Positions 10,502 to 20,154 of a stretch of DNA of 64,000 bases are shown here, in pieces. Every line of letters starts with the position of its first letter. The stretch's first letter is position 1. Both the position numbers and the translations under genes were made by a program. Under the pieces are notes generated by a model. It worked only from the letters and a program-made list of their open reading frames with translations. It had not been told where the DNA came from and ran no database searches. Source of the DNA: Nanobdellota archaeon (lineage in GTDB: Archaea; Nanobdellota; Nanobdellia; Woesearchaeales; WJKV01); the NCBI GenBank assembly GCA_023133595.1, contig JAGLWF010000001.1, positions 97,693 through 161,692 of the forward strand, read 5' to 3'.

Positions 10502-11992
10502 ATGAAAGTACTATGCTTAAACCCCGGACCGTTAAAAGAAAAGGCAAAACAAAACGATCTACTAGTTAAAGAAGGAAGGTGCATGGAACGCAGTGGTGCA
10601 TGGGCTAATCTCAGGATGCCTATAACTCTTGCTTATATCTCTAATATTCTGAAGAAAGAAGGGCACGAAGTGAAATTAATTGATGATGTTGCTATGCAAT
10701 ACCTAAGAAAAGGTACTGATATGAATAAATTATTAGACGATTTTAAGCCCGATTTTGCAGTTCTTAACACTGCTATGCAGAGTGCTTTTGCTGAAGACAT
10801 GGATAATGCACGATTGATAAAAGACAAATCTCCAAATGCAACAATCGCATATATCGGAGTTGCACCAAGTCTGCTTGGAAAAGAAATTGTTCAGCAGGGT
10901 CCTGTTGACATCGCGATCAGACGAGAGCCAGAAGGAATAATTGCTGAATTGGCTAAAAAAATTGAGAATGGTGAAGACCTAAAAGATGTCAAAGGCATCA
11001 CTTATATCAAAGATAGAGGGGTTATGATCAATCCAGATAGTGATATTTTGGTTGACATGGATAAACTTCCTTATCCAGATTACGAAAATCTTCCTTTGGA
11101 CGCTTACAGAACACCAGTGGATAAAGAAATGCAGGTTTTGATTGAATCATCACGAGGGTGTCCACATAGATGCATATACTGCACAGGCGCTTCGTACTAT
11201 GGCCAGAAGTTCAGAGCACGCGATCCTAAGCATATTGTTGCTGAGATTGAGCATGTTCTAAAACTGGGCGTGAGAAGAGTCATCTTCTGGGCTGATACAT
11301 TCACATTAAACAAGAATTTTGTCATGGAACTATGCGATTTGATGATCCAGAAAGGAGTTAACAAGAAGTTCAAGTGGATAGTAAACAGCAGAGTAAACAC
11401 AGTGGATCTCGAGATGCTTAAGAAGATGGATGAAGCAGGATGTATGCTCATGGGTTTTGGAGTAGAAAATGGAAACCAGGAAATTTTAGATTATGTCAAC
11501 AAAGGAACCAAATTACAGGATGCGATAAATGCATTTAAATGGATAAGACAAACAAAAATCAGGGCAGCTGCGCATATTATCTTTGGATTAGCTCCGTTCG
11601 AGACCAAAGAGACAATACAAAAGACAATTAAATTTGTGAACAAGCTGAAACCTCATTATGCCAATTTTCATATTGCAACACCTTATCCTGGAACAAAGCT
11701 TTACGAGATTTACAACGAGAAAGGTTACCTCATCAATAAAGATTATAAATATCTTGAAAGTGCTCATGCAAATATCTCCTTGCCGCATTTGTCAGATCAG
11801 GAACTAGAATACTGGAGAAGCAAGGCATTTTTCAATTTCTTTTTCAGGCCGCGGATCATATTCCAGGAACTAAGAATGCTGCACAGCTTTAAAGAACTTA
11901 TTAATCTTGCCGGAAACGCTTATTGGTTCTTTGACGGTTGGATCAATGCAGGGAAAAAAATCAAGAAGAAAAAAGAAAGAGAGAATTCGTAA
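10502..11992 (+). CDS. Radical SAM protein with B12-binding-like N-terminal domain
   Basis: MKVLCLNPGP...HEVKLIDDVA; SSRGCPHRCIYCTG CxxxCxxC; GFGVENGNQEILDYVNKG. Confidence 0.9.
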   Translation: MKVLCLNPGPLKEKAKQNDLLVKEGRCMERSGAWANLRMPITLAYISNILKKEGHEVKLIDDVAMQYLRKGTDMNKLLDDFKPDFAVLNTAMQSAFAEDMDNARLIKDKSPNATIAYIGVAPSLLGKEIVQQGPVDIAIRREPEGIIAELAKKIENGEDLKDVKGITYIKDRGVMINPDSDILVDMDKLPYPDYENLPLDAYRTPVDKEMQVLIESSRGCPHRCIYCTGASYYGQKFRARDPKHIVAEIEHVLKLGVRRVIFWADTFTLNKNFVMELCDLMIQKGVNKKFKWIVNSRVNTVDLEMLKKMDEAGCMLMGFGVENGNQEILDYVNKGTKLQDAINAFKWIRQTKIRAAAHIIFGLAPFETKETIQKTIKFVNKLKPHYANFHIATPYPGTKLYEIYNEKGYLINKDYKYLESAHANISLPHLSDQELEYWRSKAFFNFFFRPRIIFQELRMLHSFKELINLAGNAYWFFDGWINAGKKIKKKKERENS

Positions 11993-11994
11993 AT

Positions 11995-13656
11995 CTATTT
12001 TTGCATACTGCAGTCAAATATAAATCCTAAAGAAATTCCTTTGTCCTCGAATTGCTTCTGCAACGTGCATTTGTTAGAAAGTTCTTTCCAAAGTAAACTG
12101 TTTTTATCCAGAGTCGGGAAATCCACGATGACAACATGACTTTGGGATCCAATTACTTCTGCAACTCTAGCCTCATCATTCTCTATGCCAAAATCAAGTA
12201 TTTCAATTTCCGAATATTTGTCTTCTAAATAATATCTTGCAGCATAATTCCGAAAGTAGAACAATGGCTGCTTTAAGTCCATTTGATTTGCATAATCATA
12301 AACATCCTTGCTCAAATGATTTATATCTGGGTTTGTTGAATTGACAATAAGTTCCTGTGCCATAAAAATGTTGTATGAAAAAGCAATAGCAAAGAATAAT
12401 ACAAAGAATGTGCTTGCTATCTTCTTCTTGTTCTTGAAAGAATAAATCAGATGCAGTAATAAGAATACAGCTGAGAGGATAAACGAGTACGCAATTCCGC
12501 TGAACAGAAGGTACATCCCTGCTGGACCCTGATCTCCTGTAAAAGGCATATAGATGTTCCAATCCAAACTTTTAACAGCTGAGATGAACTCTGTCTTTGG
12601 ATAGAACGGAAGGAAATCTCCTCCCCGAAGATTGATGAAAAAGAGAAAGCCTGTGAAGAGAATAAATACTATCAAAAAAAGAGCAAGATGTTTTCTATTG
12701 AACTTAAAACCCGAAATATAGCTTGCACCTAAAATACAAATTGCCGGAAGGAAGACAAAGAAATATCTCTCAAGCGGCCTGAAATTTTCCTGGATTATGA
12801 ATGTGAAGAAAAGAAATGGAATCCAGATCCAAAGATGCATCAAAATTTCAGATCTTTTGAATTTGATCAGTTTCAGCAGATAAAGGCCGATGAACAAAGG
12901 ACCCATCCATAGAAAAGCCAGGACATATTGTATCAATAGCAATGCTAGGTTAAGTCCTTCTCCGAAAAAAACCCTGTTATGCTGCAAAGTAACAATAAAA
13001 TATGAAAAGTCTGTCAGATATGCAAGTATTGGAAAGATTGAAAATATTAAAATCGAGATTAGGATCAGGATTGAAAACTGCTTGATGATTGCAATAATCT
13101 TATGCTTTTGGAATAGGGCATATAGTCCCAGGATGGGGATTAAAAGAACAGCGTTATATTTTGTAAGCATTGCCAATCCAAAAGCAATTCCTGTTAGATA
13201 CAGCCATTTGTTATCACTGGTTTTGTCGAATTTTACATAACAAGCTATTGTCAGGATATAATAAAAAGTTAGGAATGCGCCATCAAAAGATATTGATGTT
13301 GAGCCAAGCATATGCCAGGCGCTGAATCCTAACAATCCTGCAGCCCAAATCGCTGTTTTTTTGTCGTAGAGCGCCTTTGCAAGAAGATATACTAAAACAA
13401 TTGAAAATAAGCCAAATATGAGCGATGTGAGCCTGATTCCAGGGATATTAACACCTGTAAACCAGGTGACGAACGTGCGTGTCCATGTTGTTCCTGGAGC
13501 TATCCCTGTCCATTTATCAAAGCCTGCAGAGCTATGCACCTGGACTGCGCGGGTCTGGACATACTCGTCGAAAGCAATTGTATGATTTAGAAGCAACAAT
13601 CTTAGAACTATCGAGATCAGGATGATCACAAGCAGTATTTTCTGATACTTGTCCAT
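11995..13656 (-). CDS. Multi-spanning membrane glycosyltransferase (ArnT/PMT GT39-like)
   Basis: LLLNHTIAFDEYVQTRAVQ (DE motif in loop 1), IYLLAKALYDKKTAIWAAGLLG, many TMs. Confidence 0.75.
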   Translation of the reverse strand: MDKYQKILLVIILISIVLRLLLLNHTIAFDEYVQTRAVQVHSSAGFDKWTGIAPGTTWTRTFVTWFTGVNIPGIRLTSLIFGLFSIVLVYLLAKALYDKKTAIWAAGLLGFSAWHMLGSTSISFDGAFLTFYYILTIACYVKFDKTSDNKWLYLTGIAFGLAMLTKYNAVLLIPILGLYALFQKHKIIAIIKQFSILILISILIFSIFPILAYLTDFSYFIVTLQHNRVFFGEGLNLALLLIQYVLAFLWMGPLFIGLYLLKLIKFKRSEILMHLWIWIPFLFFTFIIQENFRPLERYFFVFLPAICILGASYISGFKFNRKHLALFLIVFILFTGFLFFINLRGGDFLPFYPKTEFISAVKSLDWNIYMPFTGDQGPAGMYLLFSGIAYSFILSAVFLLLHLIYSFKNKKKIASTFFVLFFAIAFSYNIFMAQELIVNSTNPDINHLSKDVYDYANQMDLKQPLFYFRNYAARYYLEDKYSEIEILDFGIENDEARVAEVIGSQSHVVIVDFPTLDKNSLLWKELSNKCTLQKQFEDKGISLGFIFDCSMQK

Positions 13657-13729
13657 AGAGGAATTGTTAAATTGCTTTTTTATAAATCTTTTGTTAACAT
13701 TTAAATAAAACTAGAAATTTGAGCTTGCT

Positions 13730-14281
13730 ATGGAATTTACCTTAAAATACAGGGGCCGAACAATCATCAGAGCAATAGCTCCATTCATCTCCATAGATAA
13801 ACAAATATTGGACATTGGATGCGGGAACGGAGTCGTGTCTGACCAGATTCAAAAGCATTTTAGATGCGATCTTGTCGGAACTGACATTCAAAGTTACTTG
13901 AAAAAGAATATCAAATTCAGACATATGAGCAAAAAGGATGCTCTCGATTTCAAAGACAAGGAATTTTATCTCGGTTTATTTATCGATGTCCTGCACCACA
14001 TCCCTTTCGAAATCCAGAGTAAACTAATAAAAGATGCTCTGCGTGTCTGTTCTGAAGTTATAATAATCGAAGTAAAACCTACATTGACTGCTAAAGCAAT
14101 AGATTACCTGATCAATCAGATCCATAATCCAGAGATGCCGATCCTTCTTACCCATAGAACAAAAAGAAACTGGATAAAATTATTCAAGGCTAATAACATC
14201 TCTTTTAAATCTTATAAAGTAAAGAAGCCTATCTTTTTCTATCCTGTCTCTAACTATTTGTTCCATATTAAATCCAAATAA
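13730..14281 (+). CDS. Class I SAM-dependent methyltransferase
   Basis: ILDIGCGNGVVSDQIQKHF...LGLFIDVLHHIPFEIQSKL. Confidence 0.85.
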   Translation: MEFTLKYRGRTIIRAIAPFISIDKQILDIGCGNGVVSDQIQKHFRCDLVGTDIQSYLKKNIKFRHMSKKDALDFKDKEFYLGLFIDVLHHIPFEIQSKLIKDALRVCSEVIIIEVKPTLTAKAIDYLINQIHNPEMPILLTHRTKRNWIKLFKANNISFKSYKVKKPIFFYPVSNYLFHIKSK

Positions 14282-14372
14282 GATAAAGTTTGTTCTGTTG
14301 ATTTATAAAGAGTTGAAAATACCTGAAAGTATCTTCTATATTTTTGAAATATCTAAAAATCTGATGCAAAGA

Positions 14373-14380
14373 TTTAAATA
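14373..14380 (+). promoter_or_regulatory. TATA-box-like element TTTAAATA, 22 nt upstream of ATG at 14403 (one of many similar)
   Basis: Same element recurs at 3415-3423, 6185-6194, 8097-8105, 9783-9792, 13699-13707, 18224-18231 and 35115-35122, each ~21-25 nt before a start codon. Confidence 0.7.
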
Positions 14381-14402
14381 ATGATTTAAAGGATATCCTT
14401 GA

Positions 14403-15332
14403 ATGGATATTTCAATCGTAGTTCCAGTCCTTAATGAACAAAGAAATGTTTCAATACTTACCAGAGTTATAGATCAAGTAATGAAGAAAAATAAATTTTC
14501 TTACGAGATCATATTTATAGACGATGGAAGCACAGATAAAACATATCTTGAATTAAAACGTATTCATTCAAAAAATAAGAATGTTAAAGTGATTAAATTC
14601 AGAAAAAACTTTTCAAAGACTCCGGCATATGTTGCGGCTTTTGAGAGAGTCAAAGGAGACATTATTATCAGTATGGACGGAGATTTGCAAAATGATCCTA
14701 GGGATATTCCAAGGTTTGTCGCAAAAATAAGAGAAGGATATGATTTAGTTGGGGGTTGGAGAATAAGGAGAAAAGATCTTTTTATTTCTAAAAAACTTCC
14801 TTCAAAAATTTATAACTGGATGAGTAAAAAGATAACCAAAGTTCAATTACATGATTCTGATTGTGGATTTAGAGCAATGAAAAATTATGCCCTACAAAAC
14901 ATTAAACTTTACGGAGAAATGCATCGTTATATTCCTATGCTCTTCCTAGCAAAGGGATACAAGCTCGGAGAGATTCCAGTAAGACATCATAAAAGAAAGT
15001 ACGGCAAAACAAAATATGGACTTAAAAGAATAGTTAAAGGTACTTTTGATTTGTTATTCCTGAAATTCTGGATTGATTATTCTACCCGACCTCTGCATAT
15101 TTTTGGGATATTGGGTATTTTTTGCTTTGTATTAGGTTTTTTAATATTCCTGTATAATATTATCAAATATGGAATTTTTCTTTCAATGGGACCTACCCTG
15201 ATCTTTTCTGGTATTGTACTGTTAATGGGAATTCAGTTTATTGTTCTGGGAATTCTAGGCGAAATGTTGACCCGGACATACTATGAAAGAACCAATGAAA
15301 AGTTTTATGAAATAGAAGAAATTCTTAAGTGA
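14403..15332 (+). CDS. GT2 with two C-terminal TM helices (GtrB / polyprenyl-phosphate glycosyltransferase-like)
   Basis: MDISIVVPVLNEQRNVSILTR...FIDDGSTDKT...SMDGDLQNDPRDIPRFV...SDCGFRAMK; TTTAAATA at 14373-14380. Confidence 0.9.
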   Translation: MDISIVVPVLNEQRNVSILTRVIDQVMKKNKFSYEIIFIDDGSTDKTYLELKRIHSKNKNVKVIKFRKNFSKTPAYVAAFERVKGDIIISMDGDLQNDPRDIPRFVAKIREGYDLVGGWRIRRKDLFISKKLPSKIYNWMSKKITKVQLHDSDCGFRAMKNYALQNIKLYGEMHRYIPMLFLAKGYKLGEIPVRHHKRKYGKTKYGLKRIVKGTFDLLFLKFWIDYSTRPLHIFGILGIFCFVLGFLIFLYNIIKYGIFLSMGPTLIFSGIVLLMGIQFIVLGILGEMLTRTYYERTNEKFYEIEEILK

Positions 15333-15336
15333 AATA

Positions 15337-16329
15337 ATGAGATATTCAATTGCCCGGGCCGGAGTATCATATGTCACTAGTATTCTTAAGACAAAAATCA
15401 AACCAGTACCTATCTCTGCAAATCTCTTCTATACCCGACTCTGCAATCTGAAGTGCGATTATTGCGGGGTAATCAAAAAGATGCCAAATAAAGAGCTTTC
15501 TTTAGAAGAGTGGAAAGAATGTTCTGATGTTCTTTATTCATTAGGAAATCGTTTTATTAGCATCACAGGAGGGGAACCGCTTATACGCAGAGATCTTCCA
15601 GATTTTATCAAATATCTATCTAAGAAACCACGCCTAATTTCTCTGGTCACAAACGGAACTCTGTTGACAGAAGAAAAATTGAAAGAAATTGCAAAAGCAG
15701 GTGTTATGAGCATTGGATTATCAACACAATCCTTCATCCCAGGTGCTCACGTAAAGAGCCAGAGAACAGAATTGTTCGATCTGTTATTAGAATATCAAAA
15801 GAAGTATAAATTTGAGATCAGCGCACTCATAACCATAACAAAAAAAAATTATAAAGAAGTTCCTCATATTGTCAAATATCTAAGCAGTCTTGGTGTCAGG
15901 ATCAGTCCAAATATGGTAACTTCTGGAAAAGAAGATTATTGGTGGTTCCGGGGGAATTGTTCTCATCTTCAATTTGACACTAAATCTTTGCCGGGTCTCA
16001 TTAAAGTTATCAAGTATCTTGTTGCACTAAAGAGAAAAGGGAAGATAACTTATTCTGAGGATTACCTGTGGAAATTAATACAGCAATCAAGAGGAGATTA
16101 CTGGTGGCCCTGCGAAGTCGGAAAAACCTATCTCAGCATCAATAGTGACGGAAAGATCATGCCATGCCAGGATCTTCCACCGAGCAATATCCATTACAGG
16201 GATCTTAAGAAACACTATCCTCTTAAAGCTCCGCAATGCTCTGGCTGTCTTTGGCCCTGCTACTATGATGAGCAGTTCAAGAAAGATCATTTTTTTAAAT
16301 ATATCAGAGAATTAATCAAATTGATCTAA
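15337..16329 (+). CDS. Radical SAM/SPASM-type protein
   Basis: NLFYTRLCNLKCDYCGVIKK (CxxxCxxC), ITGGEPLIRRD, C-terminal Cys cluster CEVGKTYLSINSDGKIMPCQDLP...CSGCLWPC. Confidence 0.9.
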   Translation: MRYSIARAGVSYVTSILKTKIKPVPISANLFYTRLCNLKCDYCGVIKKMPNKELSLEEWKECSDVLYSLGNRFISITGGEPLIRRDLPDFIKYLSKKPRLISLVTNGTLLTEEKLKEIAKAGVMSIGLSTQSFIPGAHVKSQRTELFDLLLEYQKKYKFEISALITITKKNYKEVPHIVKYLSSLGVRISPNMVTSGKEDYWWFRGNCSHLQFDTKSLPGLIKVIKYLVALKRKGKITYSEDYLWKLIQQSRGDYWWPCEVGKTYLSINSDGKIMPCQDLPPSNIHYRDLKKHYPLKAPQCSGCLWPCYYDEQFKKDHFFKYIRELIKLI

Positions 16330-16368
16330 GGCAAAAGATATATAAAGCTCTCCTGGTTGAGGATATGT

Positions 16369-18207
16369 ATGCGGTCAAACAAGAAAACTCTCATATTTTT
16401 GGTCGTTGCGTTACTTCTATTCCTATTACTATTGCCATTGATCCAACACACAGTCTCTTTTTGGCCAACTGATAAAGTTGCATATGCTTATCCTTGTCTT
16501 GATTTTTTGAAAGAAGGGACATTGTTCACTGACCAGCCTTACTGCGGGCAGGGAAGTGCGTTATATGTATTTCTATATTTAACTCGAATTATTACTGGCG
16601 GTGCGTTTTCTTATGCTGTTTATTTGATTATCTTTCTCGCTATGAACCTGCATATGTTATTCATGATAAGCCGGATGGCTGAAAAGGAAAGTGGAAAAGC
16701 AGAATATCTTTTTGTCTTAATATTTTATACTGCTCTCATCTATCTGTTCGCAAGAAATATCAGCAGCCTTCTTGCAGCATATTTTATCCTTGTCGGTTTT
16801 TATATCACATTATATTCTTCATTAAAATACAGAAATATTATCGGGCCGGCTTTGGTCACATTAGGGCCATTGACAAAAACAAATGCTCTAGTGGTCTTTG
16901 GAGTTATTGTTGTTTATATAATCTATAAAGCAATTCAGCTGAAGTTCATTGACGGTAAATTTACGGTCAAGAAAGGATTATTGAAGAATTGTTTGCCTCC
17001 AATTCTTAGTATCTTAGCGATTTTCTTTCTGCCGAGATTGATCTGGTCAGGATCGATAAGATATACATTTGGAATGCAGGCTTATGCGATCACAGTAGGG
17101 TATACTGAAACAATACTAAAGCTTATCAGTACTTTTCAGATCAATTCTGGAACTGTCTTCTTTGGCATCTTGATGTTACTATCATTATATGTTCTTTTCA
17201 AATACAAACTACGTGAACCTTTTTCTATAATAACATTCATTTCTGTCGGAGCATTATTCATCACATTGTTCAGGCAAACTGGTTTTAATGAACAGGGGCT
17301 CATTTTTGCAATTAGTAGAATTGATTACTATCTTGTAAGTCTGCCTTTTTTTATTATTGCCATGGTAAAATTAAAACAAAAAATATTATTAAATAAGAAT
17401 AAATTGATTTTCCTTATTTTAACTATTGCGTTTATTTTATTCCTCAGCATTCCAATCGAATTGATTGTTTCAGAACAGGATGTTCTCTCTCTTCAAAAGG
17501 ATTTGGATGTTCCATTCTCTTTTATCCCGCCACAGAAAGACCGCATACTTATTGAAACCCACCAAGGTTTTGAACCCCGGTTTGAAGGATATTATGAACC
17601 TGAGGCAGAAATTGAACTCGTACCCCCTAAAGAAAAATGGTTCTACGGAGATCCAGATTCTGTGATCTTGGATAAACTCGAAAAGATGGGCGTGACTAAG
17701 AGGGAAAAATGGAGAAATCTCACTGATGAAAAAGTATATCAAGAGACGTTTGCAAAATTAAGTAGCGATGCATATTCTTTGATAGTGGTAGGACCTCCAA
17801 AATGGACAATATTACTTCCAATGGTGCAGACTGCAAACAATATAAAACAATATTGTACAATAATACTTCCAGACTTCCATTTTCCAACACAGCAAGGGAT
17901 GCACGAGACATATCTATTATTTCGTGAAAAAGAGGGATGCGATGTTATGCGTCCCAAACTCAATAATTATTTTGAAAAGTCGTTTGATGACATCTGCAAA
18001 AGAAGTCCTTTTGTCGCCAATAATATTGTAAAAGCTGTAATGGGAAAACAAGGTCTCGCACTTCCAGAATGTACCCGCAAAACAGATTCTCTACGATATT
18101 ATACTCGGTATAGCTACCATTTCAGATTATTCTCTCTGATAATCGGAATCATATTAACTCTTTTATGTTTATTCAACTATAATTCTAAACAAGCTCAAAA
18201 ATCTTAA
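16369..18207 (+). CDS. Multi-spanning membrane protein, GT-C-like
   Basis: ~11 hydrophobic segments, soluble domain before a final TM; ORF start uncertain (track gives 16357). Confidence 0.6.
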   Translation: MRSNKKTLIFLVVALLLFLLLLPLIQHTVSFWPTDKVAYAYPCLDFLKEGTLFTDQPYCGQGSALYVFLYLTRIITGGAFSYAVYLIIFLAMNLHMLFMISRMAEKESGKAEYLFVLIFYTALIYLFARNISSLLAAYFILVGFYITLYSSLKYRNIIGPALVTLGPLTKTNALVVFGVIVVYIIYKAIQLKFIDGKFTVKKGLLKNCLPPILSILAIFFLPRLIWSGSIRYTFGMQAYAITVGYTETILKLISTFQINSGTVFFGILMLLSLYVLFKYKLREPFSIITFISVGALFITLFRQTGFNEQGLIFAISRIDYYLVSLPFFIIAMVKLKQKILLNKNKLIFLILTIAFILFLSIPIELIVSEQDVLSLQKDLDVPFSFIPPQKDRILIETHQGFEPRFEGYYEPEAEIELVPPKEKWFYGDPDSVILDKLEKMGVTKREKWRNLTDEKVYQETFAKLSSDAYSLIVVGPPKWTILLPMVQTANNIKQYCTIILPDFHFPTQQGMHETYLLFREKEGCDVMRPKLNNYFEKSFDDICKRSPFVANNIVKAVMGKQGLALPECTRKTDSLRYYTRYSYHFRLFSLIIGIILTLLCLFNYNSKQAQKS

Positions 18208-18253
18208 AAGCTGGATACAAACATTTATATAGACATATTTATGTAATGGCGGA

Positions 18254-20143
18254 ATGTGTGGAATTGTTGGTTTTAACTGGGGGGATAAAAAATTAGTCAA
18301 AGAGATGAATAAATCTCTTGTCCATCGAGGCCCGGACCAGGAAGGCGCCTATGTTGATTCTCAAGTTTCGCTCGGCCAGAGAAGGTTGAGTATCATTGAT
18401 CTTTCTGAAAGAGGCAGGCAGCCAATGAAAAATGAAAATGAATCTGTCTTGGTAATATTCAACGGAGAGATCTACAATTTCAAGGAATTGCGTGAAAAGC
18501 TCAAGAAAGCAGGACACAAATTCAAGAGTGATTCAGACACAGAGGTTCTTGTTCATGGATGGGAAGCCTGGGGATTAAGACTGCCCTCGTTGCTGAACGG
18601 TGCTTTTGCCTTTGCAATATACGATTCAAAGAAAAAACAACTTTTCCTAGCACGAGATAGGATGGGTATCAAGCCTCTATACTATTATTCAAAAGATGGA
18701 AAACTAATATTTTCATCTGAAATAAAAGCGATCCTCAAGCATCCGATCAAGCGAGACATTGATCCTGCAGCATTGAAAGATTTCATTGCATTAAGATATC
18801 TTCCAAGAGAAAAAACAATGATCAAAAATATCCATAAGCTGCTTCCAGGAAATTATCTCTTGTTTGATCTGAAAACTAAAAAATCAAAGATCGATTATTA
18901 CTGGTACCTTCCTCTAGGAAGGACCAATCTATCTGAGAACGCATTAGTCAAGCAGATAAGATCCTTATTTATAGACAGTGTTGAAAAAAGGCTTATGTCA
19001 GATGTGCCTTTAGGTGTTTATCTTAGTGGAGGCATTGATTCTAGTGCTATTGTTTCTGCAATGTCAAAAATAAAAGAAAGAGCTGGCTTGGATGAAATCA
19101 GGACTTTTTCAGTAGGTTTTGGTTACGGGGATAAGATTGATGAAGTTAAATATGCCAGACTGGTTGCAGAACATTTCAATACTAACCATAAAGAAATCAT
19201 CATAAAACCTGAATTCATAAAAGCACTACCAAAGATAATCTGGCACTGTGACGAACCTCTTGCAGATCCAGCAATGATTCCAGTATATCTTATGTCACAG
19301 GAAGCAAAGAAACATATGACTGTTGTCTTGTCTGGCGACGGGGCAGACGAAGTGCTAGCAGGATATGAACAGATTAAATTTATGAAACTGCTCAACAAAG
19401 TTTCAAAGATCCCCAAACCCATAAGAGCTGGAGCAACAATAGCAACAAAATTCATCCCAAAACCAGTTATGAACAAATTCTTCAAATATTCAGAGGCCCT
19501 TGGTGAGGAAGGACTGAAAAGATTGTCAAAAGCAGTTCTTGCTGATAATAACTTCGAACGGTACTTTGAAATGATCTCAATATTTGACGAAGAGGAACAG
19601 AAAAAGATATTCAATGAGGATCTTACTTCAAATTACAAAAAAGAATTCAGCACAATCGTGAAAAATAATAATCTTAATCGGTTACTGCTTTTCGAAGCAA
19701 GGACACTCTTGCCTGATAACATGCTGACAAAAGCTGACAGGATGACTATGGCGCATTCGATCGAGGCACGGGTCCCTTTTCTTGACCATAGATTAGTCGA
19801 ACTGTTATTTAGGATTCCAGCTTCACTGAAAATAAAAGGGGGCTCTGAAAAGTATTTACTAAAAAGAGCAATGCACGGCCATTTGCCTAAAAAGATCATA
19901 GAGAGAAAGAAGCAAAGATTCTATGTTCCAATAGATCTATGGATCCAGAAAGATATACGTTCAGTGATCCAATCCACTCTTGATAAAGATCTATTGACAC
20001 AATATTTCAACCGCAGATATGTTGAGAAAGTCTTTCGAAATTACGATAGATCACGGCTGTTCTATGCACGACAATTATGGAACTTGTTCACATTTCATCT
20101 ATGGCATCAAATACACATAGAAGATAAAATGCCAAAATTATGA
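18254..20143 (+). CDS. asnB: Asparagine synthase (glutamine-hydrolysing), AsnB family
   Basis: MCGIVGF N-terminal Cys nucleophile, HRGPDQEG, LGVYLSGGIDSSAIVS PP-loop, VLSGDGADEVLAGY. Confidence 0.93.
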   Translation: MCGIVGFNWGDKKLVKEMNKSLVHRGPDQEGAYVDSQVSLGQRRLSIIDLSERGRQPMKNENESVLVIFNGEIYNFKELREKLKKAGHKFKSDSDTEVLVHGWEAWGLRLPSLLNGAFAFAIYDSKKKQLFLARDRMGIKPLYYYSKDGKLIFSSEIKAILKHPIKRDIDPAALKDFIALRYLPREKTMIKNIHKLLPGNYLLFDLKTKKSKIDYYWYLPLGRTNLSENALVKQIRSLFIDSVEKRLMSDVPLGVYLSGGIDSSAIVSAMSKIKERAGLDEIRTFSVGFGYGDKIDEVKYARLVAEHFNTNHKEIIIKPEFIKALPKIIWHCDEPLADPAMIPVYLMSQEAKKHMTVVLSGDGADEVLAGYEQIKFMKLLNKVSKIPKPIRAGATIATKFIPKPVMNKFFKYSEALGEEGLKRLSKAVLADNNFERYFEMISIFDEEEQKKIFNEDLTSNYKKEFSTIVKNNNLNRLLLFEARTLLPDNMLTKADRMTMAHSIEARVPFLDHRLVELLFRIPASLKIKGGSEKYLLKRAMHGHLPKKIIERKKQRFYVPIDLWIQKDIRSVIQSTLDKDLLTQYFNRRYVEKVFRNYDRSRLFYARQLWNLFTFHLWHQIHIEDKMPKL

Positions 20144-20154
20144 TACAAATAATT

